This document shows, in pieces, positions 7,782-16,021 of a DNA stretch of 64,000 nucleotides. The first letter of the stretch is position 1. Each line of letters starts with the position of its first letter. This stretch comes from Ancylobacter polymorphus. Its GTDB lineage: Bacteria; Pseudomonadota; Alphaproteobacteria; Rhizobiales; Xanthobacteraceae. The DNA lies in the NCBI RefSeq assembly GCF_022836935.1, contig NZ_CP083239.1:3610001-3674000 (forward strand), given 5' to 3'. The notes beneath the pieces are model-generated. The model was given only the letters and a program-made list of their open reading frames with translations, searched no databases and was not told the origin of the DNA. Both the position numbers and the translations under genes were made by a program.

Positions 7782-10457
7782 ATGCAGGTCGTCATCGTCG
7801 AATCGCCTGCCAAGGCGAAGACGATCAACAAATATCTCGGCTCGGGCTACGAGGTTTTCGCCTCGTATGGGCACGTACGCGACCTTCCGGCCAAGGATGG
7901 GTCGGTCAATCCCGACGACGATTTCCGCATGCTGTGGGATGTCGATCCCAAGGCGCAGAAGCGATTGTCCGATATCGCCCGTGCGGTGAAGGAGGCGGAC
8001 GGCCTCATTCTCGCCACCGACCCGGATCGCGAAGGCGAGGCGATTTCCTGGCACGTGCTGGAAGTGCTGAAGGAAAAGCGCGCGCTGAAGGCGCAGCCGG
8101 TCTCGCGCGTCGTCTTCAACGCCATCACCAAGCAGGCGGTGCTGGAGGCGATGCAGCATCCGCGCGTCATCGACGCCGCACTGGTGGATGCCTATCTCGC
8201 CCGCCGCGCGCTCGATTATCTCGTCGGCTTCACCCTCTCGCCCGTGCTGTGGCGCAAGCTGCCCGGCGCCCGCTCGGCCGGGCGCGTGCAGTCGGTGGCG
8301 CTGCGCCTCGTCTGCGACCGCGAGCGCGAGATCGAAACCTTCGTCAAGCGCGAATACTGGTCCATCGCCGCCCAGCTGGCGACGCCCCGGCAGGAGACCT
8401 TCGAGGCCCGGCTCGTCGGCGCCGACGGCAAGAAGATCACCCGGCTGGATGTCGGCACCGAGGCGGAGGCGGCCGATTTCCGCGCCGCGCTGGAAAAGGC
8501 GGATTTCAAGGTGCGCTCGGTCGAGGCCAAGCCCGCCCGCCGCAACCCCTCCCCGCCTTTCACCACCTCCACGCTGCAGCAGGAGGCGAGCCGCAAGCTC
8601 GGCTTCGCCCCGGCCATCACGATGCGCATCGCGCAGCGGCTCTATGAGGGCGTCGATGTCGGCGGCGAGACCGTCGGCCTCATCACCTATATGCGGACCG
8701 ACGGCGTCGACATGGCGCCGGAAGCGGTCGCCGGTGCCCGCTCCGTCATCGCCCGCGACTATGGCGAGCGCTACGTGCCCTCCGCCCCACGCAAATACAC
8801 CGCCAAGGCGAAGAACGCGCAGGAAGCGCATGAGGCGATCCGCCCGACCGATCTGTCGCGCCGGCCGAAGGACGTGATCCGCCAGCTCGAGCCCGATCAG
8901 GCCAAGCTCTATGAGCTGATCTGGCTGCGCACCATCGCCAGCCAGATGGAATCGGCCGAGCTGGAACGCACCACGGTCGATATCGACGCGAAGGCGGGCG
9001 GCCGGGCGCTGGAACTGCGCGCCACCGGCACGGTCATCAAGTTCGACGGCTTCCTCACCCTCTACCGCGAGGGCAGCGACGACGACGAGGACGACGAGGA
9101 GAGCCGCCGCCTGCCCTCCATGGCGGCGGGCGAGGCGCTCGCCAGCAAGGGCATCAAGGCGGACCAGCACTTCACCGAGCCGCCGCCGCGCTATTCCGAG
9201 GCGTCGCTGGTCAAGCGCATGGAAGAGCTCGGCATCGGCCGGCCCTCCACCTATGCCTCCGTGCTCGCCGTGCTGCGCGACCGCGAATATGTGAAGCTCG
9301 ACAAGCGCCGTCTGGTGCCCGAGGACAAGGGCCGTCTCGTCACCGCCTTCCTCGAGAGCTTCTTCGACCGCTATGTCGAATACGACTTCACCGCCGACCT
9401 CGAAGAGAAGCTCGACCGCATCTCCAATGGCGAGCTGCAGTGGAAGGACGTGCTGCGCGATTTCTGGCGCGACTTCATGGCCGCCGTCGGCGAGACCAAG
9501 GAGCTGCGCGTCTCCGATGTCATTTCCGCGCTCGACGGCATGCTCACCGCGCACATCTTCCCGCCCAAGGAAGACGGTTCGGACCCGCGCATCTGCCCGA
9601 CCTGCGGCACCGGCCGGCTGTCGCTGAAGGTCGGCAAGTTCGGCGCCTTCATCGGCTGCTCGAACTATCCCGAGTGCAAATACACCCGCCCGCTGGCGGC
9701 ACAGGGCGCGGACGAGGCCAATGGCGGTGACGCCAACGGCACCCGCGTGCTCGGCACCGATCCGGTGACGGGGCTGGAAGTGACCATCCGCGCCGGGCGC
9801 TTCGGCACCTATCTCCAGCTCGGCGAGGGCAAGGACGGCGAGAAGCCCAAGCGTTCCAGCCTGCCCAAGGGCCTCGCGCCCGCCGATGTCGATCTCGACA
9901 CCGCGCTGGCGCTGCTCTCCCTGCCGCGCGAAATCGGCCTGCATCCCGAGACCGGCGAGCCGATCCTCGCCGGCATCGGCCGGTTCGGGCCCTATGTCCA
10001 GACCGGCAAGACCTACGCCAATATCGAGCCGGGCGACGACATTCTCGCCATCGGCCTCAACCGGGCGGTGGCGCTGATCGCCGACAAGCAGAGCAAGGGC
10101 CCCGGCCGGCGCGGCGCGGTCGGCGGGCGCGAGCTCGGCGAACATCCCACGCTTGGCGGGGCGATCACCGTGCGGCCCGGCCGCTTCGGCGCCTATGTCA
10201 ACCATGGCAAGGTGAACGCCACCCTGCCCAAGGACATGGACCCGGAAGCGGTAACGCTGGAACAGGCGGTGGAACTCATCACCGCCAAGGCCGGCTCCGC
10301 TCCGGCGAAGCCCGCGCGCCGCGCGGCGGCGAAACCCGCCGCCGAGAAGGCACAGGCGAAGAAGGCGGCCACCGCCAAAGATCCGGTGGCCAAGAAGCCG
10401 GCAGCGAAAAAGGCGCCCGCCAAGAAGGCGGCGGCGAAGAAGACGGCAGCCGGCTGA
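7782..10457 (+). CDS. topA: DNA topoisomerase I (type IA)
   Basis: TopA relaxes negative supercoils by cutting one strand and passing the other. The 891-residue protein opens with the TOPRIM domain (VIVESPAKAKTINKYLG), carries the catalytic tyrosine Y303 in LITYMRTDGVD, and has one C4 zinc ribbon at about residues 605-630 (CPTCGTG, then CSNYPECKY). Several shorter C-terminal repeats of the GRFGPYVQ type follow, with no cysteines. The final 50 or so residues are an alanine- and lysine-rich tail typical of alphaproteobacterial and actinobacterial enzymes and probably bind DNA. The gene is convergent with the MFS transporter across a palindromic repeat that may end transcription from both sides. 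Confidence 0.96.
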   Translation: MQVVIVESPAKAKTINKYLGSGYEVFASYGHVRDLPAKDGSVNPDDDFRMLWDVDPKAQKRLSDIARAVKEADGLILATDPDREGEAISWHVLEVLKEKRALKAQPVSRVVFNAITKQAVLEAMQHPRVIDAALVDAYLARRALDYLVGFTLSPVLWRKLPGARSAGRVQSVALRLVCDREREIETFVKREYWSIAAQLATPRQETFEARLVGADGKKITRLDVGTEAEAADFRAALEKADFKVRSVEAKPARRNPSPPFTTSTLQQEASRKLGFAPAITMRIAQRLYEGVDVGGETVGLITYMRTDGVDMAPEAVAGARSVIARDYGERYVPSAPRKYTAKAKNAQEAHEAIRPTDLSRRPKDVIRQLEPDQAKLYELIWLRTIASQMESAELERTTVDIDAKAGGRALELRATGTVIKFDGFLTLYREGSDDDEDDEESRRLPSMAAGEALASKGIKADQHFTEPPPRYSEASLVKRMEELGIGRPSTYASVLAVLRDREYVKLDKRRLVPEDKGRLVTAFLESFFDRYVEYDFTADLEEKLDRISNGELQWKDVLRDFWRDFMAAVGETKELRVSDVISALDGMLTAHIFPPKEDGSDPRICPTCGTGRLSLKVGKFGAFIGCSNYPECKYTRPLAAQGADEANGGDANGTRVLGTDPVTGLEVTIRAGRFGTYLQLGEGKDGEKPKRSSLPKGLAPADVDLDTALALLSLPREIGLHPETGEPILAGIGRFGPYVQTGKTYANIEPGDDILAIGLNRAVALIADKQSKGPGRRGAVGGRELGEHPTLGGAITVRPGRFGAYVNHGKVNATLPKDMDPEAVTLEQAVELITAKAGSAPAKPARRAAAKPAAEKAQAKKAATAKDPVAKKPAAKKAPAKKAAAKKTAAG

Positions 10458-10468
10458 GCGCCGGCGCC

Positions 10469-10568
10469 TAGATCATTTCACTGTTTGACGGAGACAGTGA
10501 AATGATCTAAGTCTTTGTTTTGTCGCGTTTTCTTCACGCGAACCGGTATCCACTTCGCTCGAAAACGC
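10469..10568. repeat. Composite interspersed palindromic element
   Basis: Two palindromes lie back to back between convergent topA and the MFS gene. The first has perfect 16-base arms, TAGATCATTTCACTGT (10469-10484) and its complement (10494-10509), around a nine-base loop. The second has arms GCGTTTTC (10525-10532) and GAAAACGC (10561-10568) with an inner pair GCGAA/TTCGC around CCGGTATCCAC. The second half resembles a short repeat I know to be scattered through Rhizobiales genomes. The first hairpin could act as a bidirectional terminator. Copy number cannot be judged here, since this is the only copy I see in the window. Confidence 0.75.
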
Positions 10569-10569
10569 G

Positions 10570-12048
10570 CTATTCCGGCAGCGGCGCGGGGGGATGGCCG
10601 GAGCGCAGCGGGCGCTCCTCCATCGCCAGCATGGCGAGCAGCGACACGCCCAGCGCGCCGGCCGCCGCCACGAACACCCAGCGGAAGGCGCCGGCGAGCG
10701 GCGCCACCTGCGCCCGCCCTTCGAGCAGCCGCTCCAGCAGCGCGCTGCTCTCGATGCCCGACAGGCCGATGACGATGGCGCCGAAGCCGGCGGTGAGCAC
10801 CGCCGCGCCGAGAGAGCGGAACAGGTTCACCACCCCGGTCGCGGTGCCCATCTGCGGCAGCGGCACGGCGTTCTGCACCGCCACCGTGGTCACCGGCAGC
10901 ACGGTGCCGAGCCCCATGCCGGCAATGCCCATGGCCACCCCGACCACCGCGATCGGCAGGCCGAGCGGCCACAGCGCCAGCGCGCCGAGCGCGGCGATGC
11001 TGGCGAGCAGGCCGAGGATCGGCAGGCGCTTGTAATGGGCGATATGGCCCATCACCCGCCCGGCGCCGGTCGCCCCCACCACCACGCCCGCCATGAGCGG
11101 TATCAGCGCCAGCCCGGATTCCGAGGCGGTGAGCCCCATCACCCCTTCGAGATAGAGCGGCATCTGGATCGACAGGCCCACCAGCGTGCCCATGGCGAAG
11201 GCGGCGGCGGGCACGCCCGTGCGCACCACCTTGTTGGACAGCACGGCAATCGGCACCAGCGGCTCGGTCGCGGTGGCGACCCTCAGGGCGAAACCGACCC
11301 ATAGCAGCACCGCCAGCGCTAGCAGGCCCAATATGGGAAATGAGAACCAGCGGAATTCGGTGCCGCCCCAGCTCAGCGCCATCAGCAGCGCCACCGTGCC
11401 GGCGCACATGAGGAAGGCGCCGAGAATATCGAGCCGGTGCGGGTGATGATGCGCCGGCAGGCGCCGCAGCGAGCGGTCGCTCATCAGCGCCGCGATGAGG
11501 CCGAGCGGCACGTTGATCCAGAAGATCAGCGACCAGTGCAGATGCTCGGCGAAGAAGCCGCCGAGGATCGGCCCGGCAATGCTGGACGTGATGAAGACGA
11601 TGGCGAAATAGCCCTGGTAGCGCCCGCGTTCGCGGGGCGCGATGAGCAGGCCGATGATGGTCTGCGCCAGCGCGATCAGCCCGCCGCCGCCCAGCCCCTG
11701 CACGGCGCGCGCCACGATCAGCCACGGCATGTTCTGGGCCGTCGCGCACAGCACCGAGCCGATGAGGAAGGTGCCGATGGACGCCAGCAGCACCGGGCGC
11801 GGCCCGTGAATATCGGCGAACTTGCCCACCAGCGGCGTGATCGCCGTGCCGGTGAGCAGATAGGCCGTCACCACCCAGGTCAGGTTTTCCAGATCGCCGA
11901 AGCTGCCGCCAATGGTCGGCAGGGCGGTGGCGATGATGGTCTGGTCGAGCGCGCTGAGGAACATCGCCACCATCACGCCGGTGACGATGACGCGAATCTC
12001 GCTATGGGACAGCGACGCGTCGGTCGCCTCCGGCGTGCGGGCATCCAT
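10570..12048 (-). CDS. MFS transporter, DHA2 family (EmrB/QacA-like exporter)
   Basis: The 492-residue protein has the features of a 14-helix drug:proton antiporter of the DHA2 group: a first helix with VMVAMFLSALDQTIIATALPTI, the motif-A-like LVGKFADIHGPRPVLL between helices 2 and 3, and the motif-C region GPILGGFFAEHLHW in helix 5. Such proteins export hydrophobic drugs or other amphipaths from the inner membrane; the substrate is not evident. No membrane-fusion (EmrA) partner or adjacent regulator gene is present. It is divergent from rnr across 172 bases and convergent with topA. The C-terminus is short and proline-rich. Confidence 0.9.
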   Translation of the reverse strand: MDARTPEATDASLSHSEIRVIVTGVMVAMFLSALDQTIIATALPTIGGSFGDLENLTWVVTAYLLTGTAITPLVGKFADIHGPRPVLLASIGTFLIGSVLCATAQNMPWLIVARAVQGLGGGGLIALAQTIIGLLIAPRERGRYQGYFAIVFITSSIAGPILGGFFAEHLHWSLIFWINVPLGLIAALMSDRSLRRLPAHHHPHRLDILGAFLMCAGTVALLMALSWGGTEFRWFSFPILGLLALAVLLWVGFALRVATATEPLVPIAVLSNKVVRTGVPAAAFAMGTLVGLSIQMPLYLEGVMGLTASESGLALIPLMAGVVVGATGAGRVMGHIAHYKRLPILGLLASIAALGALALWPLGLPIAVVGVAMGIAGMGLGTVLPVTTVAVQNAVPLPQMGTATGVVNLFRSLGAAVLTAGFGAIVIGLSGIESSALLERLLEGRAQVAPLAGAFRWVFVAAAGALGVSLLAMLAMEERPLRSGHPPAPLPE

Positions 12049-12220
12049 GAGTACGAATCCAGCTCGGCGCCAACGCGCCGCGAAAGCGCGGCAAATTCCG
12101 CCTGTTGGCGGTCAATTGCAAGCGAACGGCCGGCGCTGCCGCAACGTCAGACGGTTGGCGCGGTCGACGCGGGGCGCCGGAGGCGATAGCGTCAGCACAG
12201 CCCTCCAAATGCGGTGAATC

Positions 12221-14554
12221 GTGCGTAAACCTATCAAGCCGAAGGGCCGCAAGCCGGCCCGCCCTGCCCTTCCCGCCGGTCTGACCAAGGGTCTGCCCGG
12301 TCGCGAGGAATTGATCGCCTTCATCGCCTCGCAGGGCGGTGATGTCGGCAAGCGGGAGATTTCGCGCGCCTTCGGGCTCGACGGCAGCGACCGCATCGCG
12401 CTGAAGGAGCTGCTGCGCGAGCTGGCGGATGAGGGCCTGATCGGCCGCAAGCGACGCAAGCTGCATCTGCCCGGCGCGCTGCCCGCCGTGGTGCTGTCGG
12501 AAGTGGTGGAACGCGACGAGGATGGCGAACTCATCGCCACGCCGGTGGACTGGGACGAGGAGGAGAGCGGGGAAGCGCCGCGCATTCTCGTGCGTCTCGC
12601 CCGGCGCGGCCGCCTCGCCGGCCCGGCACCGACGGTCGGCGACCGGGTGCTGCTGAAGACCGAGGAAATCCCGGAAGCCGACGGGCGCATCCGCCATAAC
12701 GGCACCGTGCTCAAGGTGATCGAGAAGGCCCGCGCGCTCACACTCGGCATTTTCCGCCGCGACATACAGACCGGCGGCGGACGGCTCACCCCCATCGACA
12801 AGCGCAATATGGGGCGCGAACTCGCCATCCCGCCGGATTTCACCGGCGAGGCGCAGGAGGGCGACCTGGTCTCGGTGGAGATCATCCGCCATCACGCCTA
12901 CGGCCTGCCCACCGCCAAGGTGAAGGAGCGCCTGGGTTCGGTGGCGACGGAGAAGGCGATCAGCCTCATCGCCATCCACGCCCATGGCATTCCCAGCGTC
13001 TTCCGCCGCGAGGCGCTGGCGGAAGCGGAAGAGGCCCAGCCCGCCTCCCTGCGCGGGCGCGAGGACTGGCGCGATCTGCCGCTGGTCACCATCGACCCGC
13101 CCGACGCCAAGGACCATGACGACGCGGTCCACGCGACGCCGGACCTCGACCCCGACAACGAGGGCGGCTTCATCCTCACCGTCGCCATCGCCGATGTCGC
13201 CGCCTATGTCCGCCCGAACTCGGCGCTGGACCGCGAGGCGCTGGCGCGCGGCAATTCGGTGTATTTCCCCGATCGGGTGGTGCCGATGCTGCCCGAGCGC
13301 ATCTCCAACGATCTGTGCTCGCTCCGCCCGCTGGAAGACCGGCCGGCACTCGCCGTGCGCATGGTGGTGGGCGCCAATGGCCGCAAGAAACGCCACAGCT
13401 TCCACCGCGTCATGATGCGCTCCGCCGCCAAGCTCGCCTACGCGCAGGCGCAGGCGGCGATCGACGGGCGGGTGGATGATGTCACCGACCCCTTGCTGGA
13501 GGGCGTCCTGCGCCCGCTCTGGGCCGCCTATGGCGCGGTGAAGAAGGCGCGGGACGCCCGCGCCCCGCTCGACCTCGATCTACCCGAGCGCAAGATCCTG
13601 CTGAAGCCCGACGGCACGGTCGACAAGGTGGTGGTGCCGGAGCGGCTGGACGCGCATCGGCTGATCGAGGAATTCATGATCCTCGCCAATGTCGCCGCCG
13701 CCGAGACGCTGGAAGAGAAGCGCATTCCGCTCATCTACCGCGTGCATGACCAGCCCTCGCTGGAGAAGATGTCGGCGCTGCGCGAATTCCTGCAGACGCT
13801 CGACATCAAGCTGCCGAAGACCGAGAGCGTGCGCCCCGCCCAGTTCAACGACATTCTCGCCCGGGTCGAGGGCACGGAAATGGCGCCGCTGGTCAATCAG
13901 GTGATCCTGCGCAGCCAGGCGCAGGCGGAATACGCCAATGAGAATTACGGCCATTTCGGCCTGCATCTGCGCCGCTACGCGCATTTCACCTCGCCCATCC
14001 GCCGCTATGCCGATCTGATCGTGCACCGGGCGCTGGTGCGGGGGCTGGGTTTCGGCGCCGACGGGTTGCCGGAGACGACGACGCCCGAGCAACTGGCGGA
14101 GATCGCCGCCCGCATTTCCGCCAGCGAGCGCCGGGCCATGGCGGCCGAGCGCGAGACCATCGACCGGCTGATCGCCCACCACATGGCGATGCAGATCGGC
14201 GCCACCTTCCGCGCCCGCATTTCCGGCGTCACCAAGGCCGGGCTTTTCGTCGCCCTGGACGACACCGGGGCCGACGGCTTCATTCCCGCCGTGACGCTGG
14301 GGCAGGATTATTACCGCTATGACGAGGCGCGCCACGCGCTGGTCGGCGAGCGCAGCGGCGAGATGCACCGGCTCGGCGACCGCGTCGAAGTGAAGCTTGT
14401 CGAAGCCGCGCCCGTGGCTGGCGCGCTGCGCTTCGAACTACTATCTGAGGGGAATTACGTAGCGCCCGACCGGCGCCGCCCCGGCGGCCGCGGGCGTCAG
14501 GTCCGCAGCACGGAGCGTCCGCACGGACCCAAGCGCTTCGGCAAGCGGAGATAG
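12221..14554 (+). CDS. rnr: Ribonuclease R
   Basis: RNase R is a processive 3'-5' exoribonuclease that can degrade structured RNA. The 777-residue protein has N-terminal basic and winged-helix regions, cold-shock domains, the RNB catalytic centre with the metal-binding aspartates in DPPDAKDHDDAVHA, the downstream HFTSPIRRYADLIVHRAL motif and a C-terminal S1 domain, ending in a basic tail. The start is GTG (MRKPIKPKGRK). The stop codon falls within the first unit of a tandem hairpin repeat that fills the gap to the next gene, so these structures would form part of the rnr mRNA 3' region. The gene is probably co-transcribed with the DUF983 and Nudix genes. Confidence 0.95.
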   Translation: MRKPIKPKGRKPARPALPAGLTKGLPGREELIAFIASQGGDVGKREISRAFGLDGSDRIALKELLRELADEGLIGRKRRKLHLPGALPAVVLSEVVERDEDGELIATPVDWDEEESGEAPRILVRLARRGRLAGPAPTVGDRVLLKTEEIPEADGRIRHNGTVLKVIEKARALTLGIFRRDIQTGGGRLTPIDKRNMGRELAIPPDFTGEAQEGDLVSVEIIRHHAYGLPTAKVKERLGSVATEKAISLIAIHAHGIPSVFRREALAEAEEAQPASLRGREDWRDLPLVTIDPPDAKDHDDAVHATPDLDPDNEGGFILTVAIADVAAYVRPNSALDREALARGNSVYFPDRVVPMLPERISNDLCSLRPLEDRPALAVRMVVGANGRKKRHSFHRVMMRSAAKLAYAQAQAAIDGRVDDVTDPLLEGVLRPLWAAYGAVKKARDARAPLDLDLPERKILLKPDGTVDKVVVPERLDAHRLIEEFMILANVAAAETLEEKRIPLIYRVHDQPSLEKMSALREFLQTLDIKLPKTESVRPAQFNDILARVEGTEMAPLVNQVILRSQAQAEYANENYGHFGLHLRRYAHFTSPIRRYADLIVHRALVRGLGFGADGLPETTTPEQLAEIAARISASERRAMAAERETIDRLIAHHMAMQIGATFRARISGVTKAGLFVALDDTGADGFIPAVTLGQDYYRYDEARHALVGERSGEMHRLGDRVEVKLVEAAPVAGALRFELLSEGNYVAPDRRRPGGRGRQVRSTERPHGPKRFGKRR

Positions 14555-14620
14555 CGCCAAGTGGCGCATCAGAGATAGCGCCGAAAGGCGCAGCAGAGAC
14601 AGCGCCGGAGGCGCAGCGCG
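14549..14620 (+). repeat. Three tandem 24-nt hairpin units at the rnr-DUF983 junction
   Basis: Three units of exactly 24 bases (14549-14572, 14573-14596, 14597-14620) each begin AGAYAGCGCC and contain GGCGC, so each can fold as a five-base-pair GCGCC/GGCGC hairpin. The loops differ: AAGT, GAAA and GGA. The array begins at the rnr stop codon and ends at the base before the next ATG. In unit 3 the sequence GGAGG (14607-14611), the only good ribosome binding site for DUF983, lies across the loop and stem. There is no U-run, so these are not ordinary terminators. The repeat is seen directly; a role in translation control or mRNA stability is inferred. Confidence 0.8.
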
Positions 14621-15070
14621 ATGCAGACACAGAAGTCCCAGCCCGACCGCCCGATCGGCCCCGCGATCATGAACGGTTTCCGCATGCGCTGCCCCGCCTG
14701 CGGCAAGGGCGCGATGTTCGGCTCCTATCTCAAGGTGAACGAGCACTGCCCGGAATGCGGCGAGGAGCTGTGGCATCATCGCGCCGACGACGCGCCGCCC
14801 TATATGGTCATCACCATTGTCGGGCACATCGTCGTGCCGCTGCTGCTGGCGGTGGAAATGGCGCTGCACCCGGCGGTGTGGATTCACCTCGTGCTATGGC
14901 TGCCGCTGACCCTCATCCTCTCGCTGGTGCTGCTGCCCCCCGTGAAGGGAGCGCTGATTGGATTCCAGTGGGCGGTGCGCATGCACGGATTCGATCCCAA
15001 CGATTCCGAGCGCGAGGCGCTGCCCCCGAGCCACCGGACGGACGCGCTGCCGGCGGCCAAAGGCTCCTGA
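14621..15070 (+). CDS. DUF983 family membrane protein with two CxxC pairs
   Basis: The 149-residue protein matches DUF983. Two cysteine pairs near the N-terminus (CPACGKG and CPECGEE) can form a zinc ribbon, and two strongly hydrophobic segments follow (about residues 65-85 and 90-112) in VITIVGHIVVPLLL and WIHLVLWLPLTLILSLVL, so the ribbon is attached to the inner membrane. The family function is unknown. The start lies immediately after a tandem hairpin repeat that contains the ribosome binding site. In Rhizobiales the gene commonly follows rnr and precedes a Nudix gene, as it does here. Confidence 0.86.
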   Translation: MQTQKSQPDRPIGPAIMNGFRMRCPACGKGAMFGSYLKVNEHCPECGEELWHHRADDAPPYMVITIVGHIVVPLLLAVEMALHPAVWIHLVLWLPLTLILSLVLLPPVKGALIGFQWAVRMHGFDPNDSEREALPPSHRTDALPAAKGS

Positions 15071-15123
15071 CCGGTCTTATCGGTCTCGTCGGTCTCACTC
15101 TCCATCTCATCGTCCTCATCGGT
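15070..15123. repeat. Degenerate 9-base tandem repeat between DUF983 and Nudix genes
   Basis: From the DUF983 stop onwards the sequence reads as six imperfect nine-base blocks of the form TCGGTCTCR, with blocks 1-3 close to each other and 4-6 more diverged. The stretch is pyrimidine-rich on the plus strand and has no coding look. It lies between DUF983 and the Nudix start at 15163. It may be a small local slippage expansion; no function is suggested by sequence. Confidence 0.5.
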
Positions 15124-15162
15124 CAGTCGCTTCGGCCGGCCTCACCGCACCGCATCGCCCTC

Positions 15163-15903
15163 ATGAGCCTGACCGACGTTTCCCCCCATTTTCCCCGCGA
15201 AAGGCTCGACGCGACCCACCCGGTGATCCGCCCGGTGGACGCGGCAGCGCTGATTCTGGTGGACCGCTCGAAGAAGACGCCGCGCCTTCTGCTGGGCCGC
15301 CGCAACCCGGCGCTGCGCTTCATGCCGGGCAAATTCGTCTTTCCCGGCGGGCGCGTAGACGCGGTGGACCGGCGCGTACCGGTCTATGGCATGCTGGATT
15401 CCGAGAGCGAACGCAGACTGTTAGCCCGCGTCAGCCGCCCCAGCGCCGGCCGGGCGCGCGCGCTGGCGCTGGCCGCCATTCGCGAGACGGCGGAGGAGGT
15501 GGGCCTGCTCATCGGCACGCAGGAGGCCGGCGATCCGGGCCCCCTGCCCGGCGCCTGGGCGCCCTTCGGCGCGGCGGGACTGTTTCCCAATCTGGAGGCG
15601 CTGAGCTTCGTCGCCCGCGCCGTCACCCCGCCCCGCCTCGCCCGCCGCTTCGACACGCGCTTCTTCATGGCGGAGCTGTCGCAGGTCGCCCATCGCCTCG
15701 ACGGCGTGGTCGGGCCGGAGGCGGAATTCGTTGAAGCTCAATGGTTTACGCTCGACGAGGCATTACGGGCGGACGTGCCTGACATCACGCGGGCGATCCT
15801 CGGCGAGGTCGCCCCGCGCCTGTCCGGCGGCCATCGGCCGTGGCAGCCGGTGCCGTTCTTCTTCTCGCGCGGCTCCAAGGTCTATCGCGAAGCGCTGGCC
15901 TGA
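15163..15903 (+). CDS. Nudix hydrolase, NUDT7/8/19-like
   Basis: This 246-residue protein carries the core of the Nudix box, RETAEEVGLL, at about residues 109-118, preceded by PGKFVFPGGRVD. Between the glycine-rich strand and the REx2EE helix there is a long insertion of about 45 residues, a feature of the NUDT7/8/19 group that includes CoA-diphosphatase-like enzymes, so cleavage of a nucleoside diphosphate linked to a bulky group is likely. The exact substrate cannot be told. The start MSLTDVSPHF was chosen because the protein upstream of it overlaps DUF983 in another frame. It is co-directional with rnr and DUF983. Confidence 0.87.
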   Translation: MSLTDVSPHFPRERLDATHPVIRPVDAAALILVDRSKKTPRLLLGRRNPALRFMPGKFVFPGGRVDAVDRRVPVYGMLDSESERRLLARVSRPSAGRARALALAAIRETAEEVGLLIGTQEAGDPGPLPGAWAPFGAAGLFPNLEALSFVARAVTPPRLARRFDTRFFMAELSQVAHRLDGVVGPEAEFVEAQWFTLDEALRADVPDITRAILGEVAPRLSGGHRPWQPVPFFFSRGSKVYREALA

Positions 15904-15944
15904 GCGGGCGCGCGGGTCAGAAACGCGCCGCATGAGGTCATTCC

Positions 15945-15970
15945 CAAAAGTCATTCGACTTTTGTCATCC
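15945..15970 (+). terminator. Probable intrinsic terminator after the Nudix gene
   Basis: A perfect eight-base-pair hairpin, CAAAAGTC (15945-15952) and GACTTTTG (15957-15964) around ATTC, lies 42 bases after the Nudix stop, and its right arm ends in a run of Ts. The stem is AT-rich, so it may be a weak terminator or part of a dispersed repeat. Confidence 0.45.
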
Positions 15971-15990
15971 ATGGGCTAGAGCGGGCGATC

Positions 15991-16006
15991 CGGGAGGCGC
16001 CTCCCG
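15991..16006. promoter_or_regulatory. Perfect 16-base palindrome just upstream of the MFS start
   Basis: CGGGAGGCGCCTCCCG is its own reverse complement and ends 15 bases before the MFS ATG at 16022. It could be a repressor operator or an RNA hairpin that hides the purine-rich GGGAGG. Only the symmetry is seen; no regulator is encoded next to it. Confidence 0.5.
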
Positions 16007-16021
16007 GCCTCAGGTGACCCC

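Noticed and set aside
7602..10205. Long minus-strand frame opposite topA
   Set aside because: It mirrors topA codons and shows no domain signature, whereas topA on the plus strand is complete.
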